Below, one piece after another: positions 1-8,593 of a stretch of DNA of 64,000 nucleotides. The DNA is from Palsa-506 sp963786975 (lineage in GTDB: Bacteria; Actinomycetota; Actinomycetes; Streptosporangiales; Streptosporangiaceae): NCBI GenBank assembly GCA_963786975.1, contig CAWBBE010000011.1:744001-808000 (forward strand), in the 5' to 3' direction. Numbering within the stretch: position 1 is the first letter of the stretch; each line of letters begins with the position of its first letter. The translations under genes and the position numbers were made by a program. A model generated the notes under the pieces. It made no database searches and had not been told where the DNA came from. It was given only the letters and a program-made list of their open reading frames with translations.

Positions 1-905
1 GTCTCCGTAGCCAGCCGGGTCTTGCCGACGCCGCCCGGCCCGGCCAGCGTGACCAGCTGCGGGCCAGGCGCGCGCAGGATGCGCGCGATCCGGTCCAGGT
101 CCTCCTCACGGCCGAACGTCGCCCCGACTAGGCCGGGCAGCGACGCAGAGCCGCTTTCTGCGGGCAGCAGGTCCAGCGACTGCCGCAAGACCTTGCCCTC
201 CAGGTCCTGCAACGCAGGGCCGGGATCCGCGCCCAGCTCCTCGGCCAGCCGTTCCCTGGCCGCCCGGTACGCTTCCAGCGCCTCGCCCTGCCGCCCCTCC
301 CGGTAAAGCGCCAGCATGAGCTGAGCCACTAGCTTCTCCCGTAGCGGGTTCTCCAGCACCAGCTGCTGCAGCTCCGCCACCAGCTGGTGCCCTTCGCCGA
401 GCTCAAGCTGCGCGGAAACGCGGTCCTCAACCGCGGAAAGCCGCAGCCCGGCCAGCCGCGCCGCCTCCGCGCGGGCCAGTTCCTCATAGATGAAGTCCGC
501 CAGCGCGCCGCCGCGCCACAGCGCCAGCGCCTCCTCAAGATCCCTCCGGGCCTGGTCGAACCGGCGATCCGCCAGCGCGGCACCACCGGTGCTCACCAGC
601 TGCTCGAAGCGAAGGACATCGACGTCCACGACGTCGGTATCCAGGCAGTAGCCCGGCGGTGCCGTCCGGATCGCCGCGCTGCCCAGCGCCCGGCGCAGCC
701 CCGACACATACACCTGGACCGCCTGGACCGCGGTCGCCGGCGGATCCTCCCCCCACAGCGTCTCGACGATCTGATCCACCGAGACAACGCCGCCCCCCGC
801 CAGCGCTAGCACCACCAGCAGACGGCGCTGCTGCGGAGAAGTAACCGCGACCGGCGCCCCGGCAGCATCCACGATCCCCAGCGGCCCCAGCAACAGCAAC
901 CGCAC
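1..905 (-). CDS. SARP/AfsR-family transcriptional regulator, N-terminal part (cut by window edge)
   Basis: Reading the minus strand from GTG at 905 gives about 301 codons that run off the window. The start is supported by GGAGG eight bases upstream. The N-terminus (VRLLLLGPLGIVDAAG) is a winged-helix OmpR-like DNA-binding domain (about residues 1–90). A bacterial transcriptional activation domain follows (about 95–245, with repeated helical segments and ALALYREGRQGEALEAYR). The last visible residues (GPGGVGKTR) are the P-loop of an NB-ARC/STAND ATPase. Proteins of this class usually activate secondary metabolism or development. The target genes are not visible here. The family call is firm; the full domain set and the function are unknown because the C-terminus lies outside the window. 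Confidence 0.88.
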   Translation of the reverse strand, partial: MRLLLLGPLGIVDAAGAPVAVTSPQQRRLLVVLALAGGGVVSVDQIVETLWGEDPPATAVQAVQVYVSGLRRALGSAAIRTAPPGYCLDTDVVDVDVLRFEQLVSTGGAALADRRFDQARRDLEEALALWRGGALADFIYEELARAEAARLAGLRLSAVEDRVSAQLELGEGHQLVAELQQLVLENPLREKLVAQLMLALYREGRQGEALEAYRAARERLAEELGADPGPALQDLEGKVLRQSLDLLPAESGSASLPGLVGATFGREEDLDRIARILRAPGPQLVTLAGPGGVGKTRLATE

Positions 906-1300
906 TCCCCCCACCTCCCCGCCCGGCCGCACCACGCCGAATCCGGCAGCTTCAAGGTGACATTCCTGCAGGGTGGCCACCCACGCACCAGCTCGCCCTT
1001 CAACGACGCATCGAAAGTCTCAAGCAGGCCCCATCTACTGTCAAGACACCCCGACGGCGGCACACGGTCCGAAACGGGATGCAGACTCGGCTCCCCAGAA
1101 CAGCCCGCCGGGCCGGGCACATCGATGCGGCGCATCCGCGCAGCACCGGACGCTGTGGAACAAGGGACCTGGCCGTTGATCAAGCCCACGGCCGCTTGAC
1201 GGCCATGCAGCAGGGGCCATGATGCCCCTCGGCGCTGTCCCATTGGCTCTTACAGTGGCCAGAAGTGGCAGAGTACACATTCGAAAAATGTACTATGAGC
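906..1300. other. Intergenic stretch upstream of the SARP gene
   Basis: No convincing gene is present. Short open frames on both strands have no ribosome-binding site and no recognisable protein pattern. The region should contain the SARP promoter on the minus strand, but I cannot single out promoter boxes. It ends at the 3' end of tRNA-Val. Confidence 0.5.
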
Positions 1301-1375
1301 TGGTGGGCGATACTGGATTTGAACCAGTGACCTCTTCCGTGTCAGGGAAGCGCTCTCCCGCTGAGCTAATCGCCC
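1301..1375 (-). tRNA. tRNA-Val (anticodon GAC)
   Basis: The reverse complement folds as a full cloverleaf. The acceptor stem GGGCGAT pairs with ATCGCCC, the D arm is TAGCTCAGCGGGAGAG, and the T loop contains GGTTCAAATCC. The anticodon stem CTTCC/GGAAG encloses loop CTGACAC, so the anticodon is GAC. Discriminator A and the CCA tail are encoded in the DNA. It is the last gene of a Gly–Cys–Val cluster on the minus strand. Confidence 0.95.
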
Positions 1376-1378
1376 GTG

Positions 1379-1450
1379 AGGCGGAAGCGGGAATCGAACC
1401 CGCGTACAGGGCTTTGCAGGCCCTTGCCTAAGCCACTCGGCCATTCCGCC
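1379..1450 (-). tRNA. tRNA-Cys (anticodon GCA)
   Basis: The acceptor stem GGCGGAA pairs with TTCCGCC. The anticodon stem AGGGC/GCCCT encloses CTGCAAA, giving anticodon GCA. The discriminator base is T and CCA is not encoded, unlike the neighbouring tRNA-Val. It lies four bases from that gene, so the two are almost certainly cotranscribed. Confidence 0.94.
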
Positions 1451-1536
1451 ACAAGCGGCCCCCGCGAGGGGAGCCGGCCGGGTACCGAAGAGCCGTGCTG
1501 ACAACGTCGGCTCGCGAGACGGCGTCCGGCACTCCG

Positions 1537-1608
1537 AGCGGACGACGGGATTCGAACCCGCGACCCTCACCTTGGCAAGGTGATGCTCTACCACTGAGCC
1601 ACGTCCGC
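1537..1608 (-). tRNA. tRNA-Gly (anticodon GCC)
   Basis: The acceptor stem GCGGACG pairs with CGTCCGC. The D loop is GGCTCAGTGGTAGAGC and the T arm contains GGTTCGAATCC. The anticodon stem CACC/GGTG encloses TTGCCAA, giving anticodon GCC. The discriminator is T and no CCA is encoded. It is the first gene of the minus-strand Gly–Cys–Val tRNA cluster. Confidence 0.95.
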
Positions 1609-1741
1609 ATGGACCCCGCTGGCGCGAGGCCGCGCACCCCGGCCCGGGACCGGCGTGCGTCAGAAACTCTAGCCGATCCGGCCCGGCCGGAAACTCGCCC
1701 CGCGCACCACACCGGCCGGTCGAGATGGCAGGCTGGCAGCC

Positions 1742-3280
1742 ATGCGAACAGTGATCGTCAACGGGGACGCGCTGACCGTGGCGGACGTCGTCGATGTCGC
1801 GTCCGGCGCGGCGCGGGCGCAGCTCGGTCCGGAAGTCCGGGCCCGGATGGAGACCAGCCGGGCCGTGGTGGCCGCCGCGATCGCCGGCGGGGGCCCGGTC
1901 TACGGGGTGAACACCGGCTTCGGCGCGCTGGCCGACACCAGGGTGGGGGAGCAGGACCTGACCGCGCTGCAGGGCGCGATCGTCCGGTCGCACTCGGCCG
2001 GCACCGGCGAGCCGCTGGACGACCCGACGGTCCGGGCGATCCTGCTGCTGCGGGCTAGGACGCTGGCGGCCGGCTACTCCGGGGTCCGGGCGGCGCTGCC
2101 GGAGCGGCTGCTCGAGCTGCTGGCGGCCGGGCTGCTGCCGGTGGTGCCGTCGAAGGGCTCGGTCGGCGCCTCCGGCGACCTGGCGCAGCTCGCGCACCTG
2201 GCGCAGCCGCTGATCGGGCACGGGCGGCTGCGCGCGCGCGGCGACGGCCCGCGCGGCCGCCCGGCTGCCGAGGTGCTCGCTGAGCACGGCATCGAGCCGA
2301 TGGTGCTGGCGCCGAAGGAGGGCCTGTCGCTGGTCAACGGGACCGAGCCGATGCAGGCCCTGCTGGCGTTCTCGGTGCACGACGCCCGGCTGCTGCTGCA
2401 GGCGGCCGACGTGGCGTGCGCGCTGTCGATCGAGGCGCTGCTCGGCACCGACCGGCCCTATGACGAGCGGGTGCAGCTGATCAGGCCGCATCCGGGCCAG
2501 CTGGACAGCGCGGCCAACCTGCGGGCGCTGCTGGCCGGCTCGGCGCTGATGGCCAGCCACCGGGACAGCCGTCACGCGGTGCAGGACGCCTACAGCCTGC
2601 GCTGCGCCCCGCAGGTGCACGGCGCCGCCCGGGACGTGCTGGCGTACGCGGCCCGGGTGATCGACACCGAGCTGGGCTCGGTGGTGGACAACCCGGTAAT
2701 CGTTCCGGACGGCGAGGTGATGACCACCGGGAATTTCCACGGCGAGCCGCTCGCGTTCGCTGCCGACATGCTCGCCATCGCGGTTTCCGAGCTGGCCAGC
2801 ATCAGTGAGCGCCGGGTAGACCGGATGCTGGATCCGGCGTCGTCCCGCGGGCTGCCGCCGTTCCTGGCCCCGGACGCCGGCACCAACTCGGGCTACATGC
2901 TGGCCCAGTACACCGCCGCGTCGCTGGTCAGCGAGAACAAGGTGCTTGCTCATCCGGCCAGCGTGGACACCATCCCCACGTCGGGCAAGCAGGAAGATCA
3001 CGTGTCGATGGGCTGGACCGCGGTGCGCAAGCTGCGCGACGTGATCGTCAACGTGCGGAGCTGCCTGGCGGTGGAGATCCTGTGCGCGACCGCGGGGATC
3101 GACCTGCGGGCCGCGATCGCCGCGCCCAGCGACCCGCTGGCCGCCGCCGCTGCCGTGGTCAGGGCGCGGGTGCCGATGATGGCCGTGGACCGCGAGGTGT
3201 CCGAGCAGATTGTCGCGGTTGACGAGCTGATCCCGGATATCTGCGCGGCCGCCGGTGCGCGCTGCGGCGGGCTGAAATAA
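1742..3280 (+). CDS. hutH: Histidine ammonia-lyase
   Basis: The 512-residue product matches the length and layout of HAL enzymes, which deaminate L-histidine to trans-urocanate, the first step of histidine degradation, in the cytoplasm. The tripeptide A143-S144-G145 (context KGSVGASGDLAQLAH) is the precursor of the MIO cofactor, at nearly the same position as in characterised HutH. YGVNTGFG (about residues 54–61) and the later NFHGEP and QEDHVSMG blocks are further family landmarks. No other hut genes are nearby, so this appears to be a stand-alone gene next to the tRNA cluster. Related MIO enzymes (PAL, TAL, aminomutases) are possible, but the overall sequence looks like HAL. Confidence 0.93.
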   Translation: MRTVIVNGDALTVADVVDVASGAARAQLGPEVRARMETSRAVVAAAIAGGGPVYGVNTGFGALADTRVGEQDLTALQGAIVRSHSAGTGEPLDDPTVRAILLLRARTLAAGYSGVRAALPERLLELLAAGLLPVVPSKGSVGASGDLAQLAHLAQPLIGHGRLRARGDGPRGRPAAEVLAEHGIEPMVLAPKEGLSLVNGTEPMQALLAFSVHDARLLLQAADVACALSIEALLGTDRPYDERVQLIRPHPGQLDSAANLRALLAGSALMASHRDSRHAVQDAYSLRCAPQVHGAARDVLAYAARVIDTELGSVVDNPVIVPDGEVMTTGNFHGEPLAFAADMLAIAVSELASISERRVDRMLDPASSRGLPPFLAPDAGTNSGYMLAQYTAASLVSENKVLAHPASVDTIPTSGKQEDHVSMGWTAVRKLRDVIVNVRSCLAVEILCATAGIDLRAAIAAPSDPLAAAAAVVRARVPMMAVDREVSEQIVAVDELIPDICAAAGARCGGLK

Positions 3281-3290
3281 CGTCGATGCT

Positions 3291-4115
3291 GTGACGGTAT
3301 GGATCAACGGGGCCCTGCGGGAGGACTCCGAGGCCACGGTCTCGGTTTTCGATCACGGGCTGACCGTGGGCGACGGCGTGTTCGAGACGCTCAAGGTGGT
3401 GGCCGGCGTGCCGTTCGCGCTGACCAGGCACCTGGACCGGCTGCGGCGGTCGGCCGCCGGGCTCCGGCTGCCCGATCCGGACCTGGGCAGGCTGCGGGCC
3501 GGGGTGGTGCACCTGCTCGCGGCCGCTGACCAGCCGGACCGGGCGCGGCTGCGGATCACGGTGACCGGCGGTGAGTCGCCGTTAGGCTCCGAGCGGGGCG
3601 ATGACGGGCTGACCGTGATGGCGGCGCTGGCCGGCTGGTCGGCCAGGGGGGCGTCGGCTGACGTGGTCACGGTGCCGTGGCCGCGGAACGAGCGCGGCGC
3701 GCTGGCGGGGCTGAAGACGACGTCCTACGCGGAGAACGTGCTCGCGCTCGGCTATGCCAGGGAGCGCGGCGCCGACGAGGCAATTTTCGGGAACATCGCA
3801 GGGAACCTGTGCGAGGGGACCGGCACCAACGTGTTCGTGGTCTCCGGCGGGCGGCTGCTGACCCCGCCGCTGACCGCGGGGTGCCTGGCCGGGGTGACCA
3901 GGGGGCTGGTCATCGAGTGGGTCGGCGCTGAGGAGGAGGACCTGGCGCTGGACGCGCTCGGCGCGGCGGACGAGGCGTTCCTCACCAGCACGACCAGGGA
4001 CGTGCAGCCGGTACGCGCGGTTAACGGGGTGCCGCTGCCGGCCGCAGCCGGGCCGGTCACCCGCCGGGCGGCTGAGGCTTTCGCTGCCCGGTCGGCGGCG
4101 CAGCCGGATCCGTAG
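3291..4115 (+). CDS. pabC: Aminotransferase class IV; likely 4-amino-4-deoxychorismate lyase
   Basis: The 274-residue protein starts at GTG 3291, ten bases after hutH, and resembles fold-type IV PLP enzymes. Visible landmarks are FDHGLTVGDGVFETLK near the N-terminus, the Schiff-base lysine K142 in LKTTSYAENVLA, and the EGTGTNVFVV block. In the usual reaction, aminodeoxychorismate lyase makes p-aminobenzoate for folate. Branched-chain and D-amino-acid aminotransferases share this fold, and substrate specificity cannot be settled by eye. No pabA/pabB partner is in the window. Confidence 0.75.
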   Translation: MTVWINGALREDSEATVSVFDHGLTVGDGVFETLKVVAGVPFALTRHLDRLRRSAAGLRLPDPDLGRLRAGVVHLLAAADQPDRARLRITVTGGESPLGSERGDDGLTVMAALAGWSARGASADVVTVPWPRNERGALAGLKTTSYAENVLALGYARERGADEAIFGNIAGNLCEGTGTNVFVVSGGRLLTPPLTAGCLAGVTRGLVIEWVGAEEEDLALDALGAADEAFLTSTTRDVQPVRAVNGVPLPAAAGPVTRRAAEAFAARSAAQPDP

Positions 4116-4137
4116 GAATTCATTTCCCGGCGGGCGG

Positions 4138-4560
4138 CTATGCGCGCCAGAGGAGCTCGTCCAGTTCCGTGTCGACGTCGATGAACTCGTCTTCGCGGCC
4201 GGCCGCGATAAGGCCGTAAGTGCGGCGCAGGAAATCCGCCGTTGCGCTGGCCGGCGCCTCGAAATGCGCCTGGCCGAACGGGGAAGACAGGGACAGGTTG
4301 AGTATGTCGCGGCCGTCCGGCGATCCCGGCCAGACCTGCACGTCACCCTCGCCGGTCGGCTGCGCGAGGCCGGCCTCGAGCAGTTCCCTGGCGAAGATCC
4401 ACTCGACCGGCTCGTCCAGCCCCACATGGAAGGCCATGCGGATCGCGTAGGGGTCGTCGGCGCTGTAGTAGAGGCTGGCGACCAGCGGCACGGATCCGTG
4501 GTCTGGCACAACGAGCGTGAGCCCGAGCTCCGCTGAGACTGTGGCACTGCTGTTTATCAT
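4138..4560 (-). CDS. ssgB: SsgA-like sporulation-specific cell-division protein, SsgB type
   Basis: The 140-residue protein has the SALP family pattern: SLYYSADDPYAIRMAFH, VEWIFARELLEAGL, GDVQVWPG, and the terminal FLRRTYGLI...DTELDELL. In Streptomyces, SsgB recruits FtsZ to sporulation septum sites together with SsgA. Family members occur only in morphologically complex actinomycetes, so this gene is the main lifestyle clue in the window. The length and N-terminus resemble SsgB more than the other SALPs. It lies convergent with the pabC-like gene. There is no strong ribosome-binding site before ATG 4560, and the 570-base upstream gap may hold developmental promoters. Confidence 0.86.
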   Translation of the reverse strand: MINSSATVSAELGLTLVVPDHGSVPLVASLYYSADDPYAIRMAFHVGLDEPVEWIFARELLEAGLAQPTGEGDVQVWPGSPDGRDILNLSLSSPFGQAHFEAPASATADFLRRTYGLIAAGREDEFIDVDTELDELLWRA

Positions 4561-5133
4561 GGGTCAAACCTTTGTCTCGTGATGTCCCCGATTGCCGGGC
4601 TTCGTGCTGACTATGCGCCCGCTGATAGCCGATGGGCGTGGCTACCGGTAAAAGTGAGTGCGGGAGATAAGATTCCGCAACTTCGCCACTCGTAACCTCG
4701 GTCACTAGTCAACAAATCGTCAGCGAACTGGTCAAAGGCTGCCTGGATTTTAATATTTACTTGCCCGGCTCCTGCCCTCTGACCAGGTACAACACGCTGT
4801 AACCTTGATGTCACCGGCAGTTATATAAAGTGGGAGCCGTGGCATACTCGGGCTCCGCCGACTTACGCGGGCGCGGTACATAGAGAGGCGACAGGCCCAC
4901 TCGGACGTGCTCCCTGCATGCGTTGCGATGCCTTGCCTGATCTGTCCAGGACATGGTGCAGTTTACACCCCCGTTACTTCTGTGCTGAAGCTGTTTAATT
5001 CGAGTTCAATGTCCATGTTTAGCGCCTTAGGGAGCACGCCCGGCCTGGCACCGGCGACCTGCTGGCGCCGAGCCCCCGTGGTGATGCGCTACCCTGTGGT
5101 ACGCCCCTGGCGGATGGGTTCCGCCGGGGCTGC
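4561..5133. other. Long intergenic region between ssgB and tRNA-Val(CAC)
   Basis: The base composition is lower in GC than the flanking genes, with AT-rich patches around 4740–4760 and 4815–4830. I see no coding pattern. It should contain the ssgB promoter on the minus strand (TTGACC and TTGACT boxes lie around 4695–4735) and the promoter of tRNA-Val on the plus strand. I cannot assign boxes with confidence. Confidence 0.45.
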
Positions 5134-5208
5134 GGGCGATTGGCTCAGCGGGAGAGCGCCTCGTTCACACCGAGGAGGTCACTGGTTCGATCCCAGTATC
5201 GCCCACCA
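5134..5208 (+). tRNA. tRNA-Val (anticodon CAC)
   Basis: The acceptor stem GGGCGAT pairs with ATCGCCC, and the D arm and T arm (GGTTCGATCCC) are intact. The anticodon stem CCTCG/CGAGG encloses TTCACAC, giving anticodon CAC. Discriminator A and CCA are encoded. It is nearly identical to tRNA-Val(GAC) at 1301–1375 outside the anticodon arm and lies in inverted orientation to it. Confidence 0.95.
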
Positions 5209-5793
5209 CCAGTTGCGGGCCAGTTGCGTGCAGGTTGCCATCCGGGTGCAGTGCGTTACCCCAGCTAGCGGACGCTTGAGTTGGCCAAGTCCCCAGATAA
5301 GACGACATGCCCTTTTTTGGGCGTCTTGTCGGCTGGTGCGCGAGTTCTAAACCCGGTGGGCCACGGAGCGCTCGTGCCAGCTGGGAGGAATTTGGGAGAT
5401 CAACTTCTTCGGGGTGGCCCGGTGCGGATCTTCCGGCTGTATCCCGGAGACGATGACATCCGGCGCAGTGAGAGTTCGGAGAGGCGTGGTGCCGGGGCCA
5501 TCGAGGATCGTCGCGTGGGACCGGTACAGGGTTGCTGGGAGCGGGTCATTTTGGCCTCGGTTGCGCAACTGCGAACTAACTGGTCAGCGGCATTCTGCTC
5601 ACGTTCCAGGGCCACAAGCTTGCCCTGCGGGCTCCCCTTCCGGGAGGATGGCGCACTGGACGTCAAACGCCCAGGTCACAGGCACCCTGGGAAGGCATCC
5701 CTCGCCACGCGCCCACCTCGCCCACTGGACCGAGCAGGCAGGCTACCGGGCCGATAGCTAGAGAGTTCTGGCTGTGCCGCAAACGACCGGTTA
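5209..5793. other. Gene-poor stretch downstream of tRNA-Val(CAC)
   Basis: Overlapping open frames are present but none shows a ribosome-binding site or a protein-like composition. Around 5297–5330 there is an imperfect hairpin in which GCCC and GGGC flank a T6 loop, with AAGAC/GTCTT below it. It does not look like a normal terminator. I see no integrase and no copy of the tRNA 3' end that would mark an attachment site. Confidence 0.4.
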
Positions 5794-6188
5794 GTGCACC
5801 AGCCGGAGGTGCAGCTCCGGGCCGACCAGGTGCTCCGGGATGACCGCGGCCTTCCCGTCGGCCAAGCCGCCCTCGGCAACGCCGCCCGCGCCCGCGGCCT
5901 GTTGTACCGGCACGCCGCCCTGCGGGCGGCGGGCGCGGGGGGCAGGCTCGCGCGCTGCTGGACCGCGACCCCGCCGCCTGCGTCAAGCTCGACCGCCCGG
6001 ACGCCGTGGCCCGCCTGCTGGACGCCTGCGGGCGGCGGATGCGGGGAACAGGTCACCTCACTGACTGCGCGGCTGCCAGCTGCAGGAATGTTCAGTCTCT
6101 TCCAGCGCTCCGCTGGTTCGCGGTTCCAGTCCGGTATAAGCCTGATGCCAGGCCGGCTGCGCCATGGGGCTGGGAGGACCTGTACTGA
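5794..6188 (+). pseudogene. Possible frameshifted hypothetical gene
   Basis: A GTG at 5794 opens a frame with plausible protein composition (QAALGNAARARGLLYRHAAL). It loses coherence at the G6 run near 5937–5942. One base away, another frame continues coherently (RALLDRDPAACVKLDRPDA, then VARLLDACGRRMRG) to a stop at 6188. A missing G in the homopolymer would join the two parts into about 131 residues. I do not recognise the family. The alternative is that both halves are chance open frames in GC-rich DNA. Confidence 0.3.
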
Positions 6189-6425
6189 CCGGCCAGCCGG
6201 CTCCTGCCGGGTGCCGGTTCCCCGGGCTGCAGCCCGGGGCCCGGCGCACCTGCCCTCCAGCGGCCGTTCAGTACGGCTTCGGGCACAAGCCGTACCCCAC
6301 GGCGGCCCTCCGCCAGCTGTCCGCGCTGCCGGGCTGAAGCCGTACTATGTCCAGCTGGTAACACGGACACCGACACCAAAGGATCCAGCGGCCTGGGACC
6401 CGGCGGTACCGTACGCGTCGTCGGG

Positions 6426-6817
6426 GTGAGCATTGCTCCGCTGGCCGCCATCGTCGGGCATATCGACCTCGCGGATGGCAGCGGGACGGTGCCGCCGGGC
6501 GCGGTCACGTGCCGTGCCCTGCGCGGCATTCGGCTTGATGCCCTGGCCAGGAAGGCGCTGCGCCAGCGGGAGAGGCCGGCCGTCGACCGCGACGACATCC
6601 ATCCGGGCGCGATCCAGCTGCGCGGCGAGCCGGGCCGCCTGGTCTGGTATACCGACCCTCCAGGCAGGCCGCCGCAGTCCGAGCTGATGGCGTGGCCGCA
6701 GAGGTCTACGGGAACGCCCTGCAGGCTTGCAGCCGGGCGCCGACCGTGGTGGTGGTGAACGCGCTCGGCTACAGGCGCAGCATCGCTGGTTGCTTGTCCG
6801 ACAGCCTCGGTTGGTAA
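6426..6817 (+). pseudogene. Frameshifted remnant of an actinobacterial HTH-containing hypothetical protein
   Basis: The frame from GTG 6426 gives a coherent region of about 85 residues (VPPGAVTCRALRGIRLDALARK and following) up to about 6680. The following frame reads VAAEVYGNALQACSRAPT and then VNALGYRRSIAG, ending at TAA 6817. The second part resembles the C-terminal motif of common actinobacterial proteins, where VAEVYRxAL...PTxAVAxxxGVSRxTAxRWV forms a predicted helix-turn-helix. The helix here is degraded and the usual C-terminus is missing. The frame change and decayed motif suggest a dead gene, though sequence error may contribute. Confidence 0.4.
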
Positions 6818-7128
6818 CAGGTCGCAAGGAGGGGGTCGGCCGGTGGAGCGGACGGCCCCCTCGCAAACTGTCGTTGCAGGTCAGGCACCGCGACGGCGGA
6901 CGGTCACCGCCACGAGGGCGGCGACGTGGGCGCAATGGTCGGCGCCTGCCGGGCATGAGACCCAGCAGCCGGCGGCCGGGGGAGCAGCCGAGCTCTACAC
7001 CTCGCCCATGCCCCGGGCGGTCGCCCGCACGGGGTGTCTCCGTCCACGGCGGTGACCGTTGAGCCGCGCCGCGGCGGGGGTAGCGGGTCCGCGCACGACA
7101 CGTCGCTATGACCGCGCCCGATACAGCC
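6818..7128. other. Non-coding stretch with an imperfect hairpin
   Basis: I see no supported gene. At about 6829–6862, GAGGGGG and CCCCCTC flank a GC-rich core with mismatches and may be a terminator remnant. The open frames on both strands here look like composition artefacts. Confidence 0.3.
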
Positions 7129-7332
7129 TTACCGCGCCAGCCAGTTCGTTGGCCTCGCGCCAAGCCGGGCGCGGTCGGCGCCGATCTGGCCCAGGACGTC
7201 GGTTGCGTAGTCCATGATGATGTCCTCCGGCGTGCGGCCGAGCCGGTGCGCCGTGTCCTCTTGCATCACGCAGTTGATCGCGTAGGTCCAGGCATTTTGC
7301 GCATTCCGCTCGGCCTGGGTGGTCTCGGTCAT
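7129..7332 (-). CDS. Small hypothetical protein (67 aa)
   Basis: The product is MTETTQAERNAQNAW followed by a helical region (TYAINCVMQEDTAHRLGRTP) and DYATDVLGQIGADRARLG. It has natural-looking composition, unlike the Arg/Pro/Gly-rich frames overlapping it. No ribosome-binding site is obvious before ATG 7332. Similar short helical proteins occur in actinobacteria, but I cannot name the family. It is isolated among gene remnants, so its activity is uncertain. Confidence 0.45.
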   Translation of the reverse strand: MTETTQAERNAQNAWTYAINCVMQEDTAHRLGRTPEDIIMDYATDVLGQIGADRARLGARPTNWLAR

Positions 7333-7857
7333 GGCGCGAGCTTAACGGTGGCCACCGACACGGAATGCCATCCGGAGCAGGCTGTCCAGCGTGGGACCGT
7401 GCCGTAGGGGTGTGAATGCACTGCGTGCCAGCAGTCCCTCTGGGCACTCGGCTACGCCTGGCCATTGAGCTGGCAAGCCTCAGCGCCGAGAGCCATCACT
7501 GCGGCCAGGCCGCAGCTACCGGCCGCCATCACAACGATCGCGGACTGCACCTAAGTCGCCGGCCCTGGCGGATGCGCACTCCGGGGCCGCCGCTCCGGCC
7601 GTCGACCAGGCTTCGCTCGGTCAGCGGTACCCCTCTCGGTTGGCCGGTCAGATACGTCGCCCGTTTCGGTGTGATGAGGGTCAGATGTTCAATTTGCGGC
7701 GAGGGCCATCCGGCAGTGGCGCAGGTGTTTCGTCACCGCTTGGGCGCGATTCGAGAAATCAAGGCAGCCGTTACGAAAGTCGGTGCAGCCATGTAAAGTT
7801 TCGTAACGCGAAACGAGGCTGCGGCCGCCACCGCGGCGCCGTGACGAAAGAGCAGCC
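7333..7857. other. Intergenic region upstream of the zinc-ribbon cassette
   Basis: There is no convincing gene. The right half (7728–7849) holds a set of inverted TTTCGT(A/C)AC elements described separately. The left half is unremarkable. Confidence 0.45.
7728..7849. promoter_or_regulatory. Nested inverted repeats of TTTCGTAAC/TTTCGTCAC (candidate operator)
   Basis: An exact 10-bp inverted pair, CGTTACGAAA (7769–7778) and TTTCGTAACG (7799–7808), has a 20-bp spacer. Outside it lies a second exact 9-bp pair, TTTCGTCAC (7728–7736) and GTGACGAAA (7841–7849). A further CGAAA follows at 7809–7813. Repeated related half-sites just upstream of the gene at 7858 are typical of repressor operators. An RNA structure is the alternative. 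No regulator with a known matching site is visible. Confidence 0.45.
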
Positions 7858-8330
7858 ATGGTAACCCGAACCGAACGCGTCCAGTGCGCCGGGCCGCAAT
7901 GCTCCCGCCTGGTGCCTCACCGGCAGACGGGACGGCCGGGCCGCTACTGCTCCCCGCTCTGCCGCCAGGCTGCCTACCGCGAGCGTGTCCGCCTGGCGGA
8001 GCAGGCCGGGCGGCGCGCGCGGGAGCTGGCCGACGCGCAGGCGAACGCATCGCGGCTCTGGCCTCAGCTCGAGATAGCGTCGCTCGATGTGTCCGAGACC
8101 GCGGCGGCGGTCGTCTCGTATGCCGCCATGGAGGACGAGGCAGACCGCGGCGCGCTGTGTGGAAGCTCGGCGAGCTGCGCGACGAGGTTGCCCGTCTGAA
8201 GCGGCTCGCGCTCGGTTACCGCCAGGCCGCCGAGTTGACCGAGGTGCTCACGGCAGGGACCGCGCGCGGTGATGTACGCCAAGACTGCTGGCGGCAGACT
8301 TCCCCAGTGACAAACCAGGAGGTTCCATGA
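7858..8330 (+). CDS. Zinc-ribbon-like small protein, frameshifted
   Basis: The frame from ATG 7858 starts with a CxxxxC...CxxxC motif (CAGPQC, then YCSPLCRQAAYRERVR), which looks like a zinc-binding ribbon followed by a basic helix. The frame breaks at TGTGTG (8156–8161). Removing one TG unit joins DEADRGALWKLGELRDEV to a coiled segment (ARLKRLALGYRQAAELTEVL) ending at TGA 8330. That stop overlaps the next ATG (ATGA), which argues that the joined reading is the ancestral gene. Without the repair, a 113-residue product ends at 8199. The role is unknown; similar proteins are common on actinobacterial accessory islands. Confidence 0.55.
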
Positions 8331-8593
8331 CCGACCAGGACGAGGAACTGTTCGACCGCCAGGCCGCGGAGTGGACAGCGGGCACGCTGCGCAAGGCGCT
8401 CGAAGACGGGCCGGGTGACTACCCCGTACGCGTCATAATCTCAGACGAGCCCGGTAGCGGCCTGGCCAGCCCTGGGCAAGTTGCCATCAGCGCAGCCCTA
8501 TGGTCCGACAGCGGCGACGGCAGTGGGACACAGGACCATTTTGAGATCAGCTGCGAGTTCCCATCCGGCCACTATGACCGGCGGTCCCGGTGA
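8327..8593 (+). CDS. Small hypothetical protein (88 aa), possibly DUF6225-like
   Basis: ATG 8327 overlaps the upstream stop by four bases and is preceded by AGGAGG, so translation is likely coupled. The sequence WTAGTLRKALEDGPGDYPVRV followed by DEPGSG...QVAISAAL resembles small actinobacterial proteins with the pattern WTVGxLRxALxxLPDDxPVxV...EPGG. I infer the DUF6225 similarity from memory and cannot confirm it. Function is unknown. It is the middle gene of a three-gene cassette. Confidence 0.6.
   Translation: MTDQDEELFDRQAAEWTAGTLRKALEDGPGDYPVRVIISDEPGSGLASPGQVAISAALWSDSGDGSGTQDHFEISCEFPSGHYDRRSR

Noticed and set aside
1250..3337. A 695-codon open frame on the minus strand over hutH
   Set aside because: It is His/Arg/Gly-rich, covers the tRNA cluster as well, has no ribosome-binding site and is the antisense shadow of hutH.
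5297..5330. A transcription terminator after tRNA-Val(CAC)
   Set aside because: The T run is in the loop, not after the stem, and the left arm needs a five-base bulge.
6345..7163. A 272-codon minus-strand frame in the gene-poor region
   Set aside because: It is Arg/Pro/Gly-dominated, lacks a ribosome-binding site and overlaps the better-supported plus-strand remnant.
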